NCBI GenBank assembly: GCA_963767565.1
Contig: CAVYEG010000017.1
Location: forward strand, 1 to 64,000
Source: Palsa-504 sp963767565
GTDB taxonomy: Bacteria > Actinomycetota > Actinomycetes > Streptosporangiales > Streptosporangiaceae
DNA length: 64,000 bases
Reading direction: 5' to 3'
Positions 8,953 through 17,581 of this stretch are shown piece by piece (position 1 is the first letter of the stretch; the number at the start of each line of letters is the position of its first letter). The translations under genes were made by a program, and so were the position numbers. Below the pieces are notes generated by a model. The model had not been told where the DNA came from, searched no databases, and saw nothing but the letters and a program-made list of their open reading frames with translations.

Positions 8953-11253
8953 ATGAGTCACCGTCTGGTCTGGCTGCTGGCTGGCGCCGCGACCCTCGCC
9001 GTCCTGGCCGGGGTGGCCGCGCTCTGGCGGTGGGAACACACCGCGGTAGGTATCTCGGTCGGCATCCCGGTGGCTGCGACGCTGATCGCGCCGCTCGTTA
9101 CCTGGGCTTTCAGCGCTCACCCGAGCGCCAGAGTGCCCACGCCCGACCAGCTGGACCTGGCCAGGCGGGCGGTGGCCGATCGCGTGCTCGAGCGGTGGCG
9201 CAAAGCAGCGGAAACCGAGCCTGCCCTCAGCGGCGGCGTCAGCAGGCTGGGCGTTCCGTGGACCTGGTCCGCGGCGGACGGCAGCAGCGGTGTGACGTTC
9301 CTGGACGACGGCCCTGGCGGCGCGGCCGCCGCCATCCCGGCGGTCGCCGCGCGGATCCGGCAAGGGCACTCTGGTCACGTGATCGTCGTGGGCCCGGCTG
9401 GTTCGGGGAAGAGCACGCTGGCCCAGTTGCTGGCCGTCGAACTGCTCAAGCAAGCAGAGCCGGGTGATCAGGTACCGGTGCTCTTGCCGGTCTCGGCCTG
9501 GAACCCGGATCGTGAGGGCTTGTGTGAATGGCTGGCTCGCTGGCTGGCCGACGAGGTGCCGGGGCTGGGCCATTCGTCAAGCTACGGGCCGCAGGCCGCC
9601 GACAGCCTGGTCAACAGGCAGATGGTGCTGCCCATCCTGGATGGACTCGACGTCCTGCCCGAAGAAGCGCTCCGCTCGGTGCTGAGCAGCGGGGATCTTC
9701 TCATTCAGAAGCGCTTCGTCCTGACCTGCCGGGACGAGAAATTCAGCCGGGTCCGGGCTTCGCTGCCGATCGCCGACGCGGTGATCCTGACGCCGGGCCG
9801 GGTCCGGCAGGCCGAGATGAAGAGGTTCTTGGCTCAGGTGACCGAAGCACCGAAGCGATGGGGCACGCTGTTCGGCGAACTTGCGCGATACCCGGGTCTT
9901 GGCCGGGCGCTGTCCGACCCGTCGGTCATCTACCTGGCCAGCGCCGTTTACCAGAGCGCGGGCAGCCGGCCCGACGAGCTGATGTCGCATGCGGCAGAGC
10001 CGAGCGATTCAGTCCGCCTCGACCTGCTCGGGAGGCTGGTCGCCGCGCGCCTGCCCCGCGGGGGCTGCGTACCGGGGACCCACTGGGAGGGCGGCCGGGC
10101 TCAGCGATGGCTGAGATTCCTGGCCAATCCGCCGCCTGACCCGGGTCACCGCGGGACCGACGGCATCGCCTGGTGGAAGCTGTACCGCATGTTGCCCTGG
10201 CTGGCCCGCTGGCAGGCCCTGATACGGGCCAGCCTGGCTGGTCTGGTCACCTGGCTGCTGGTGATCCTGATACTGAAGGGTCAGTACGGGCAACTGACCG
10301 GATTGGCGTACAGCCTCGCCATCTTCAGCTCGTGCCTGCTGCTGTCACACGGCCGAAGCCAGGCCGATCAGCCGCGTTCGGCCCGGCCGGCCTGGTGGTG
10401 GTGGATTCCCGTGACATGGGTCCGCTCACGGCGGGTCCTTGCCGCGGGCTTCACCGCATTGTGCTGCTTCGGGCTGTTCATCGGCATCAGGGTCTGGTCC
10501 ACCAGCCATCATCCGCTGACGGGAATCCGGGCGGGTGCGGCAAACGGCCTCGTCGCCGGGATGATCGTCATCCTGGCCGCGTTCATCGGCAGGATACCGA
10601 ACCCGCCGCGATCAGAACTGGCCACAGGGACCCTGACCCGGGTCCGGCAGCGAACGCCGCCGATCGCGGTCGCGCTCGGCCTCGGCGTCTCATTCGGGCT
10701 GCTCAGCGGCATAATCGCCCATTACAAGCATCAAGGCCAGACCGTTCCCGACTGGCGCCAGTCGGTTATCTACGGGCTGATCATCGGGCTGGATTTCGGC
10801 GCCGGCACGTGGCTGGTCAGATGGGCTCAATCCCGGTTCGCGCATCGGGAGGCGTGGGATCTGTACACCGATTTCCGGTCAGAGCAGCTAGTGGCGCTTC
10901 TGGTCCCGCTCATCCTGGGCGTCACCTTCAGTTCGGCGTTCGGACTCAGCGCCGAGCTGACCTGGAGCCTGCGGACCGGCATCATGAACGGGGCCATCGG
11001 GATCATCATCGGCGGGATTACGACCGACCTCGCGCTTTACGTGATCGCGGCAGCGGCCCTGAGCCTGGCCAGGGACCTCCCGTTCCGCGTCATGAAGTTC
11101 CTGGAAGCGTGCCGTGAGCAAGGCATCCTCCGGCCCGCCATGCAGATCTACCAGTTCGCCGAGGACCCGGACCGACTGGGCCTTGCCGCTGAGCCGCGCG
11201 AGGAGGTGCCGACGGAGGTGCCGGACGAGGTCAGCGTGGCGGCTCGGCGCTGA
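8953..11253 (+). CDS. NACHT-domain NTPase with membrane C-terminus
   Basis: A 766-residue STAND-class NTPase. One or two membrane segments lie at the N-terminus (about residues 5-55). A NACHT domain follows, with Walker A GPAGSGKST at 147-155, Walker B LPILDGLDVL at about 226-235 and an arginine-rich sensor region (LTCRDEKF). After a helical region come about eight hydrophobic segments between about residues 415 and 710. GGGGGGAG directly precedes the ATG and supports the start. Bacterial NACHT proteins include anti-phage sensors, but many actinobacterial membrane NACHT proteins have no known role. No effector domain such as a nuclease or protease is visible; the membrane part could be the effector. 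The last 23 bases overlap a convergent gene remnant. Confidence 0.88.
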   Translation: MSHRLVWLLAGAATLAVLAGVAALWRWEHTAVGISVGIPVAATLIAPLVTWAFSAHPSARVPTPDQLDLARRAVADRVLERWRKAAETEPALSGGVSRLGVPWTWSAADGSSGVTFLDDGPGGAAAAIPAVAARIRQGHSGHVIVVGPAGSGKSTLAQLLAVELLKQAEPGDQVPVLLPVSAWNPDREGLCEWLARWLADEVPGLGHSSSYGPQAADSLVNRQMVLPILDGLDVLPEEALRSVLSSGDLLIQKRFVLTCRDEKFSRVRASLPIADAVILTPGRVRQAEMKRFLAQVTEAPKRWGTLFGELARYPGLGRALSDPSVIYLASAVYQSAGSRPDELMSHAAEPSDSVRLDLLGRLVAARLPRGGCVPGTHWEGGRAQRWLRFLANPPPDPGHRGTDGIAWWKLYRMLPWLARWQALIRASLAGLVTWLLVILILKGQYGQLTGLAYSLAIFSSCLLLSHGRSQADQPRSARPAWWWWIPVTWVRSRRVLAAGFTALCCFGLFIGIRVWSTSHHPLTGIRAGAANGLVAGMIVILAAFIGRIPNPPRSELATGTLTRVRQRTPPIAVALGLGVSFGLLSGIIAHYKHQGQTVPDWRQSVIYGLIIGLDFGAGTWLVRWAQSRFAHREAWDLYTDFRSEQLVALLVPLILGVTFSSAFGLSAELTWSLRTGIMNGAIGIIIGGITTDLALYVIAAAALSLARDLPFRVMKFLEACREQGILRPAMQIYQFAEDPDRLGLAAEPREEVPTEVPDEVSVAARR

Positions 11254-11540
11254 CCTGGTGGATGATCCAGATGTTGGGTTCCCAGTACTCGCCGGTGTCG
11301 TGCTCCCGGTCGATGTGCACGGGGGCCAGCCCGGCCGGGAAGACGTAGTCTCCGGTCTCCGGGAACGGCATGCCGGTCCACCCTTCCCACTCGGCCACGG
11401 TGCCGGTGATGCGGCGTGCGATTCGAAGGCAGCGGCCAGGGCAGCGTCGATACCCGGGCCGAGACCGGCGTCGGAGCCGTCCCAGGCCAGCGGGATGGTG
11501 TGCCCTCGCCCAGGACAACCTGCTCGCCGGGGCCGCGGAC
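11231..11540 (-). pseudogene. 3' remnant of a frameshifted gene, family not recognised
   Basis: On the minus strand two protein-like pieces occur in different frames. First comes IPLAWDGSDAGLGPGIDAAL with a helical continuation, then, after a frame change near 11410, TVAEWEGWTGMPFPETGDYV, VPVHID-like and EYWEPNIWIIHQV, ending at the TGA at 11231. Neither piece has a credible start, and the upstream base pairs belong to the DUF6918 gene. This looks like the tail of a gene that has lost its 5' end and frame, or one broken by a base error. I do not recognise the family with certainty. Confidence 0.45.
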
Positions 11541-11552
11541 GGGGCGCCCCCG

Positions 11553-11999
11553 TCAGGCCGCGTACTTCTGGACCAGGGCGCCGACTTGCGGGAGTGCGGC
11601 TTCAACGTGCTTGCCGGCCCGGCTGCGGACGCTGCCGTAGGCCCTGACAATGGTGGCCCGGCCCGAGTTGGACGCCCGTGCATCGGTCACCGAGAGCATC
11701 GCCTCGGAGACCTCCGGGCCCCGCTTGGCCAGGTAGTCGCCGAACTCAGCGCCGCCGGCCGCGCTGAAGTCGGCCCAGTAGGGCTCAAGCTTGCCGGCCA
11801 GGTCGGGAAGCAGGGTATCCACGACGTGACGGATATAGCCAGAAGCGAAAGCGTTCGCCGTCTTGTAGGCAAGCTTTATCGTGGTCCCTGAGATTCCGGA
11901 CATCTCGGAAACCTGTTGTTCAATCAGGGCCTGGCAGTCAGCCACCAGCTTGGGCTTGGTGTCCGGCGTAAGCAAGGTCTCCTGAAGCATGGCTGCCAT
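11553..11999 (-). CDS. DUF6918 family protein
   Basis: A 148-residue soluble protein that matches the actinobacterial DUF6918 family as I remember it. It has an N-terminal LxxxLLTPDTKPKLVADCQALI segment and a middle LPDLAGKLEPYWADFSAAGG with EFGDYLAKRGPEVSEAMLSVTDARA. The C-terminus is ALPQVGALVQKYAA. It is mostly helical, with no signal peptide and no catalytic motif. Start at 11999, or three codons later at 11990. The function is unknown. It is divergent from the Clp N-domain gene. Confidence 0.7.
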   Translation of the reverse strand: MAAMLQETLLTPDTKPKLVADCQALIEQQVSEMSGISGTTIKLAYKTANAFASGYIRHVVDTLLPDLAGKLEPYWADFSAAGGAEFGDYLAKRGPEVSEAMLSVTDARASNSGRATIVRAYGSVRSRAGKHVEAALPQVGALVQKYAA

Positions 12000-12132
12000 G
12001 AATATGGTCTTCTCCTTAGGGCCGGGGCATGGCCTGCCGGTCCCGCCTACCGCAGTGGGTTGCCATCCGGGCCGTAAGGCCCGGCTCTGCTCAGGTCAAG
12101 ATCCGCTCAGGCTGGCCCACGCGGGGCGTGGT

Positions 12133-12155
12133 CCGCTACTAGAACTTTGTAGCGG
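12133..12155. promoter_or_regulatory. Inverted repeat in divergent promoter region
   Basis: CCGCTAC (12133-12139) and GTAGCGG (12149-12155) form a perfect 7-bp inverted repeat around nine AT-rich bases. It lies in the region (12000-12246) between the divergent DUF6918 and Clp N-domain genes. It could be an operator or a small hairpin in the leader; nothing else is recognisable in this gap. Confidence 0.3.
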
Positions 12156-12246
12156 TGACAGTGATACCACGAACCTTTGCGGTCCTTCGACGGGTATGCG
12201 CCGTCCGGCCCAGGCGGCCGTCACGCGGAGGTGGCATGCTGGTAGC

Positions 12247-13137
12247 GTGCCCGCGCCCGAGCCGAGCGGCCCGTACCTGGAGGCGATTCAGCGCGCCTTC
12301 CAGTTCGCGCACGAGCTCGGCCGCGGCTGCGGTCCGGTCGAGTTCCTGGTCGGCATCGCCGGAGGATCCGGGCCCGCCGCGGCGGCGCTTCAGCCGGACG
12401 GCGGGCCATCCGTCCGCGCGGTGGCTGCGGACTCCGTCGGCGCTTGCGACGGAGTCGGCTACCTGCACATGCAAGCCCAGCAGGCCGCCATGTCGCTGGC
12501 GGCCGGCCTGGGCCAGCCGCCCGAGCCCGAGCACCTGCTCATCGCGCTGCTCGACCAGGCCACGCCGGGGGTGGCCGAGACGCTGAGCCGGGCCGGGCTG
12601 GAGCCCGCCGCGGTGCGGCGGGCGGCACTGGCCGGCCTCGGGGCACCCGCTGACCTGCCGTCGCTCGCGCTGCCCGTGCTCGCCCCGGCCGGCAGCATGG
12701 ACCGCCCGCCCCTCGCGGTGAGCAGTTTGGATGCCCGGGCCTGGGCCGTGCTGCGCTGGCGTCAGGACCACTTGCCGCTGGACCGGCTGCGCCGAGCCGG
12801 CGACCGGGAAGCGCTGTGTCACCTGGAACGGGACGCCGCCTGGCGGCTGGCGTCGCAGCTGGGGCTGGATGACGACCAGCGCTACTCGATCGTGCGCCAG
12901 CACAGCGACCGCGTGCAGCAGCTGGTAGCCGGCGCCCATCCGGACCTGGCCCGGCCACGTCATCCGGGTGGCCGGCGGGCCGGCGCGGTAGCCGGGTGCC
13001 TGCGGCGTCGTCCGCGCCGTTTCCTCGCCTTCACCGTGGGCTGGGGCGTGTGGTTCGGCAACCGCTGGGTGGGGCTGCGGGACCGCTGGTTCCAGCTGCG
13101 GACCATCCGGTACTACCGCGGAGTCCCGCAACCGTAG
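12247..13137 (+). CDS. Clp N-terminal-domain protein
   Basis: A protein of about 296 residues. Its first 150 residues resemble the double Clp N-terminal repeat that ClpA/ClpC chaperones use to recruit substrates and adaptors: YLEAIQRAFQFAHELGRG, then MSLAAGLGQPPEPEHLLIALLDQ and a second helical repeat. There is no AAA+ domain, so it is a free-standing Clp-N protein. The C-terminal third is basic (RRRPRRFLAFTVGWGVWFGNRWVGL) with a short hydrophobic patch that might touch the membrane. GTG 12247 is chosen by domain start and a GGAGG 15 bases upstream; ATG 12196 is possible. Its role could be regulating Clp proteolysis, which is inference. Confidence 0.65.
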   Translation: MPAPEPSGPYLEAIQRAFQFAHELGRGCGPVEFLVGIAGGSGPAAAALQPDGGPSVRAVAADSVGACDGVGYLHMQAQQAAMSLAAGLGQPPEPEHLLIALLDQATPGVAETLSRAGLEPAAVRRAALAGLGAPADLPSLALPVLAPAGSMDRPPLAVSSLDARAWAVLRWRQDHLPLDRLRRAGDREALCHLERDAAWRLASQLGLDDDQRYSIVRQHSDRVQQLVAGAHPDLARPRHPGGRRAGAVAGCLRRRPRRFLAFTVGWGVWFGNRWVGLRDRWFQLRTIRYYRGVPQP

Positions 13138-13242
13138 CGCGGCGCCCACGTCTCGCCAATCCCGTGCGCCCCGCCGGCATCACCAGCCACAGCACCAGGC
13201 TCGCCAATGACCCGCGCGCCCTGGTTCTAGGCCTGCCCAGGG

Positions 13243-13298
13243 GTCATGAAAACCGGCTTTCATGTCCCTGGGAGGTGCTGGAATCCGGGTTTCATGAC
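13243..13298. promoter_or_regulatory. Operator array upstream of gntR
   Basis: GTCATGAAAACCGG (13243-13256) continues into a near-perfect 24-bp palindrome ending at 13266. A further half site, CCGGGTTTCATGAC, lies at 13285-13298 and pairs with the first arm at 13 of 14 positions. Repeated TTTCATG boxes just before a -35 element fit a GntR (YtrA-type) autoregulator binding site. Confidence 0.55.
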
Positions 13299-13315
13299 GG
13301 TAGCCGCCTGGCTGT

Positions 13316-13356
13316 TTGACAGCCAGCCAGTCGCCTGTATCTTTGTCTTATGACAA
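13316..13356 (+). promoter_or_regulatory. Promoter and operator of the gntR-ABC operon, probably leaderless
   Basis: TTGACA (13316-13321), a 16-base spacer and TATCTT (13338-13343) form a near-consensus housekeeping promoter. Transcription should begin about seven bases downstream, which is the ATG of gntR at 13350, so the mRNA would have no 5' leader. No ribosome site exists upstream of that ATG. An inverted repeat TTGTC-N4-GACAA (13343-13356) covers the start point and is a candidate operator. Confidence 0.65.
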
Positions 13357-13946
13357 TAGATAAACCGATCAGCGGCCGGACCGGGACAGGGGCCGGCGCG
13401 GTCGGGTCGGGGCCTGGTGCGGGCGGCGGCCCTGGTGCAGGCGGCGGCCCTGGTGCAGGCGGCGGGAGTACTCCCCCGCCTGGCGTGCGCGCGGACGCGT
13501 CACCGATCGAGTTCCGGCTGGATGCGGCCTCGGGCGTGCCCACGTACCTGCAGCTTGTCCAGCAGGTGGAGCACGCGCTGCGGCTCGGTTACCTCAAGCC
13601 TGGTGACCAGCTGCCGAAGGTCAGGGACGTGGTCGCATCGCTGGCGATCAACCCGAACACGGTGCTGAAGGCCTACAGAGAGCTAGAGACCAAGGGCCTG
13701 ACGGCAGGCCGGCCCGGCCAGGGCACGTTCATTGAGGCCACGCTGAGCCAGGTCGCTCTCCCCGAGCTCGCCGGGCTGCGTAAGGCCCTGCTTGGCTGGC
13801 TGGCCGCGGCCGGCACGGCAGGCCTTGACGAGGATGGCATGGTCGCGCTGTTCACCAGCGCGCTGCGGGATTTCCATGAACGCCGCCGGTCTGAGCCGCA
13901 GGGGCGCGGCGGCGCGGCGAGCGGCGAAACGGAGGGCGTCGCATGA
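13350..13946 (+). CDS. GntR-family regulator, YtrA subfamily
   Basis: A 198-residue transcriptional regulator. After a flexible N-terminus carrying PGAGGG repeats comes a GntR winged helix (about residues 50-120: GVPTYLQLVQQVEHALRLGY, KPGDQLPKVRDVVASLAINPNTVLKAYRELE, and the wing GRPGQGTFI). Only a short helical tail follows, the mark of the YtrA subfamily, which controls the ABC transporter genes downstream. It overlaps the ATPase gene by four bases (ATGA). The start codon sits at the predicted transcription start. It probably represses its own operon until an antibiotic or cell-envelope ligand appears, by analogy with the family. Confidence 0.88.
   Translation: MTIDKPISGRTGTGAGAVGSGPGAGGGPGAGGGPGAGGGSTPPPGVRADASPIEFRLDAASGVPTYLQLVQQVEHALRLGYLKPGDQLPKVRDVVASLAINPNTVLKAYRELETKGLTAGRPGQGTFIEATLSQVALPELAGLRKALLGWLAAAGTAGLDEDGMVALFTSALRDFHERRRSEPQGRGGAASGETEGVA
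13413..13466 (+). repeat. 18-bp tandem repeat in gntR
   Basis: Three copies of an 18-bp unit (period positions 13413, 13431, 13449) encode PGAGGG three times in the N-terminal linker. The first copy differs from the others by one base. Confidence 0.85.
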
Positions 13947-14914
13947 ACATCATCGAAACCAGCGGGCTAGGCAAGCGTTACGGCAGCACCTGGGCGCTGC
14001 GCGAGTGCTCGCTGGCGATCCCCGCCGGTCACGTGGCCGCGCTGGTCGGGCCGAACGGCGCGGGCAAGACCACGCTGCTGAACCTGGCCGTCGGCCTGGC
14101 GGCGCCGTCCGCGGGCGGCGTCACCGTACTCGGAGGGCATCCCGCGGGTTCCCCGGCCGCGCTGGACGGCGTGGCGTTCGTGGCCCAGGACACGCCGCTG
14201 TACAAGAACCTGTCAGTCGCGGACATGCTGCACGTGACCCGCAACCTGAACTGGCGCTTCGACCAGCCCTATGCGGAAACCCGGCTGGGCGAGCTTGGCA
14301 TCCCGCTGAAGCGGAAGGCGGGCAAGCTGTCCGGCGGCCAGCAGGCGCAGCTCGCGCTGACCCTGGCACTGGCCCGGCGGCCGCGGCTGCTGGTGCTCGA
14401 CGAGCCGGTAGCCATGCTCGACCCGATTGCCCGGCACGACTTCATGGCCCTGGTGCTGACGGCAGCGGTGGACGACGGGGTGTCGGTGGTGCTGTCCTCG
14501 CACGTCCTGGCCGAGCTGGAGCGGGTGGCCGACTACCTGATCTTGCTGTCGCAGGGCCGGGTGCAGGTGGCTGGGGAGGTCGATGACCTGCTCGCCTCCC
14601 ACCGCGTGCTGACCGGCCCGGCCGCCGAGGCCAGCCGGTATGCCGAACGGCCGGTGGTGCATGTGCGCCGCGGCGAGGCCCAGGCCCACCTGCTGGTCCG
14701 GGCCGGCGCGGATGATCCGGTCCCGCCGCTCTGGGAGGCGCACCCGATCGGCCTGGAAGAACTGGCCCTGGCCTACCTCCGCGAGCCCGGCGCCGCGGCC
14801 CTGCCGGGACCGACACTGCCCGAGCCGACACTGCCCGGGCCGACACTGCCCGGGCCGGCCAGCGACCGGGCTCGGCCGCTTGCGGATGGCGAGCCGTCGG
14901 AGGTGGCGAAATGA
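13943..14914 (+). CDS. ABC transporter ATP-binding protein (BcrA/YtrB type)
   Basis: A 323-residue ATPase for the exporter encoded with gntR. Walker A is GPNGAGKTT near residue 37, the Q-loop VAQDTPLYKNLS, signature LSGGQQAQLALTLALARRPR, Walker B LLVLDEPVAMLDP and H-loop SSHV. The nucleotide-binding domain ends near residue 225. The rest is the short domain common in BcrA-type drug/bacitracin exporters, with a C-terminal tail of 15-bp repeats (14810-14854) coding LPGPT-like units. Start and stop overlap both neighbours, so the three genes form one operon. The substrate is unknown. Confidence 0.9.
   Translation: MNIIETSGLGKRYGSTWALRECSLAIPAGHVAALVGPNGAGKTTLLNLAVGLAAPSAGGVTVLGGHPAGSPAALDGVAFVAQDTPLYKNLSVADMLHVTRNLNWRFDQPYAETRLGELGIPLKRKAGKLSGGQQAQLALTLALARRPRLLVLDEPVAMLDPIARHDFMALVLTAAVDDGVSVVLSSHVLAELERVADYLILLSQGRVQVAGEVDDLLASHRVLTGPAAEASRYAERPVVHVRRGEAQAHLLVRAGADDPVPPLWEAHPIGLEELALAYLREPGAAALPGPTLPEPTLPGPTLPGPASDRARPLADGEPSEVAK
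14810..14854 (+). repeat. 15-bp tandem repeat in ABC ATPase tail
   Basis: Three copies of CCGACACTGCCCGGG (first copy with one change) encode a Pro-Thr-Leu-Pro-Gly/Glu repeat near the C-terminus of the ATPase. Confidence 0.85.
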
Positions 14915-15958
14915 CCGCACTGACCAGGCCCGCCCGGCCGGAACAGAACGCGAGCGTGCGGCCGGTGCCGTGGCGGCGGATGGCCTGGGTCACCTGGCGG
15001 CAGCACCGGATCGCGCTGGGCGGGGCGGCCGCGCTGCTGGGCGGGCTGGCGGTCTACCTGTGGCTCGCCGGCCTGCAGATTCACCACGACTGGACCGCCG
15101 CGGTCAGCTGTCACCCGGCCAGTTCGGGTGCCTGCGGGGCGCTGGCCGGCTGACGTCATCTCCGACTGGGAGCCGGCCCAGATCATCGCGACCGTTCTTC
15201 AGGCGGTGCCCGCGCTGATCGGGGCGTTCGTGGGCGCGCCGGTGCTGGCCCGGGAGATGGAGACGGGTACCTTCCGGTACGCCTGGACCCAGGGTTTCGG
15301 CCGGTGGCGGTGGGCGCTGGCCAAGCTGGTGCCGCTGGCGGTGGTGCTGGCGGCTGGCGCCGGGGCGTTCGGCGCGCTGTTGTCCTGGTACTACCAGCCG
15401 TTCCTGTCCGGCACCCCGGGCTTCGGCGACAGCCCGGTCCGGCTGGAACCTGGGATGTTCGACCTGTTCGGGGTGGCGTTCGCCGCCTGGACGCTGGCCA
15501 CCTTCGCGATCGGCGCCCTGGCCGGCATGCTCATCCGCCGCGTCGTCCCCGCCATCGTCGCCACCCTGGCCGCCTACACCGGGCTCGCTCTTGCGGCCGG
15601 GCTGTACCTGCGCCAGCACTACATGACACCGCTGCTGGTCAAGAACGCGGATGCGCCAGGCTCCGCCTGGGTCATCAGCCAGCAGTGGTACGCCAAGGGC
15701 GGCCGGCCGGTCAGCCAGGACATGCTCGCCCAGGTGCTCCAGGGGGCGCCACAGCTAGGCGGCGGGAAGGGCGGGATCCCGCAGGACGACCCCAGCGTGA
15801 ACCAGTACCTCGTCCAGCACGGGTACACGCTGCTGACGACCTACCAGCCGGGCAGCCGGTTCTGGCCGTTCCAGTGGATCGAGGGCGGCTGGCTGCTCGC
15901 GCTTTCGGTGCTGCTCATCGCCGCGGCAGTCTGGCTGGTCCGCAGGCGCGCCGCCTGA
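14911..15958 (+). CDS. ABC transporter permease, apparent frameshift
   Basis: The membrane partner of the preceding ATPase. The first frame (14911-15153) gives MAWVTWRQHRIALGGAAALL, one membrane segment and a Cys-containing loop, then a stop. The second frame (open from 15128) continues with the rest of the protein: VLQAVPALIGAFVGAPVLAR, ETGTFRYAWTQGFGRWRWALAKL and five more membrane segments, ending at 15958. Related exporters carry both parts in one polypeptide of about 340 residues, joined about here, so one base near 15150 appears inserted (or two lost). It could be an assembly error or true inactivation. The ATG overlaps the ATPase stop by four bases. Confidence 0.8.
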
Positions 15959-15966
15959 ACCGGCGG

Positions 15967-16700
15967 TCAGCCGACGGGTTTCTGCCAGACCGAGATGTGC
16001 TTGGTGCTATCGCTGGTGAACGGCTCCTCGGCCCAGCCCAGCGGTCCCGCAGTACCAGCCCAGCCAGCCCCGCCATCAGGTCCAGCTCCGACGGCCACAC
16101 GTAGCGGAACGGGATCGAGCTGTACTCACCCCGGCCGTCGGTGAACTCGATGTAGTGACCCTGCATGGCCTGGGTGGCGAGGTCGTAGGAGTAGAAGACC
16201 CAACGTTCCGGACTGACGTGCCACGGCAGCACGGTCTGCCCGGGCGGTAGCTGCCGAAGCTCGGGCACCCGGACCTCGACGAGGAAGCAGCCGCCTGGTT
16301 GGAGGTGGGCGGCGGCGGTGCGGAAGCAGGCCACCTGGGCGGCCTGGCTGGTCAGGTTCATGATCGTGTTGAACACCAGGTATACCAGGCGGAACGTGCC
16401 GTCCACCCGGGTGGTAGCGAAGTCCCCGATGGTCACTCCGATCGCGTCGCCGCCCGGTTTGGCCCGCAGCCGGGCCGCCATGGCCCGGGACAGCTCGATG
16501 CCGTGCACCGGCACGCTCCTGGCCGCCAGCGGCAGCGCGATCCGCCCGGTCCCGATGCCCAGCTCCAGCGCCGGACCCGAGTCCGCCAGCCGGGCCAGTA
16601 CGTCGACCGTCGCCGCCACCGCGCCCGGCCCGAACACGTCGGCCGTCTCGTCGTAGCTGGCCGCGAGCCGTTCCCCGAAATACCCGTCCTCGTCTTCCAC
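15967..16700 (-). CDS. Class I SAM-dependent methyltransferase, apparent C-terminal frameshift
   Basis: A methyltransferase of about 245 residues. After YFGERLAASYDETADVF comes the SAM-binding motif I ALELGIGTGRIALPLA, the acidic loop VHGIELSRAM and the motif IV region FRLVYLVFNTIMNL, then LQPGGCFLVEV. The substrate is unknown. As written, the frame runs past its natural end into 15915. Shifting by one base near 16040 gives AEEPFTSDSTKHISVWQKPVG and a stop at 15967, which is the usual family ending. The shift falls in a GGG run, suggesting loss of one G in the sequence or in the genome. The start is GTG 16700; no clear ribosome site. Convergent with the ABC operon. Confidence 0.75.
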
Positions 16701-16792
16701 GGGCGGACAGTACCGCAGACGGCCGGCGGGCGCACCCGAGTTTGGTGCCAGTTCGGTGGGCGTGCGGACGGCCCCTGAAACGATGCTCACGC

Positions 16793-17116
16793 CTAGTCGA
16801 GCGGGTGGCGGAGGGCGAGGTAGACGGCGCGGGCCTGCTCGGACATGGCCTCGATCTCGGCGATGCCATGCTCGTCGGCGGCGGTGCGGGCGAGCAGGTC
16901 GAGGTGCTGATCGCCGAGCTCGGCCAGGGCCCCGGCCTGCTGCCAGTCCCGGTAGGCGGCGTCGGCCTCGCGGACCTGGGCGGCGTAGCGTTCCAGCGCC
17001 GCGACCCGGGCCGCGACGCTGGAGTCCGCGAGCTGCGCGCATGATCGCGAAGCCAACAGCTGAGGCTGGTGAATTCCCTTCAGGGTAACCCCGGCGGGCA
17101 AGATGGGGACAAGCAC
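16793..17116 (-). CDS. Hypothetical helical protein, possibly 5'-truncated
   Basis: An open frame of up to 107 residues whose last 75 look like real protein: SSVAARVAALERYAAQVREA, DAAYRDWQQAGALAELGDQH and a C-terminal EQARAVYLALRHPLD. They suggest two or three amphipathic helices with coiled-coil character. The N-terminal 30 residues look unnatural and no ribosome site precedes the ATG. The true start may be a TTG at about 17058, or the gene may have lost its 5' end. Family not recognised. Confidence 0.4.
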   Translation of the reverse strand: MLVPILPAGVTLKGIHQPQLLASRSCAQLADSSVAARVAALERYAAQVREADAAYRDWQQAGALAELGDQHLDLLARTAADEHGIAEIEAMSEQARAVYLALRHPLD

Positions 17117-17211
17117 GCCGGGACCCGCCCTGACGGGAACCGCTGTCCATTCCGCGGCCGCTGTTCGTCGTGAGGGTGCGTCACGTTCGAGCCCATGAGA
17201 TCGGAGAAGAG

Positions 17212-17568
17212 ATGAAGTTCCTGATGCTGGTCTGCGTCGAACCGTCCGGCCTGGCAGACGACGATGTCGCCGCCACGGACGAGGAGGGCACCGGGGAGAG
17301 CGGGAGCTTTCCCTGGCTCGACGACGTGGTGGCCCGGGGCATCCGGCTGGACGGCGACCGGCTCCAGTCGCCGAGCACGGCCAAGACCGTGCTGGTACGG
17401 GACGGGGAAGTACTGGTCAGTGATGGCCCGTTCGCCGAGACCAAGGAGGTCATCTGCGGCTATGACGTGCTGGAGTGCGCGGACATCGATGAGGCCGTCG
17501 AGGTCGCGTCCCGGCATCCGGTGGCCGAGTTCGGCAAGATCGAGGTCAGGCCGTTCTGGCCGGCCTGA
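17212..17568 (+). CDS. YciI/DGPF-family protein
   Basis: A 118-residue dimeric alpha-beta barrel protein of the YCII-related (DGPF) family. It starts MKFLMLVCVEPSG, has the family signature VLVSDGPFAETKEVICGYDVLEC in the middle (the DGPF motif at about 70-73), and ends with the ASRHPVAEFGKIEVRPFW strand. The start is fixed by GGAGAAGAG just upstream of ATG 17212. These proteins are often encoded with ECF sigma factors, but none is present here. The exact function is unknown. It converges with the sugar kinase gene. Confidence 0.88.
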   Translation: MKFLMLVCVEPSGLADDDVAATDEEGTGESGSFPWLDDVVARGIRLDGDRLQSPSTAKTVLVRDGEVLVSDGPFAETKEVICGYDVLECADIDEAVEVASRHPVAEFGKIEVRPFWPA

Positions 17569-17581
17569 GCAGGCCCGGTGG

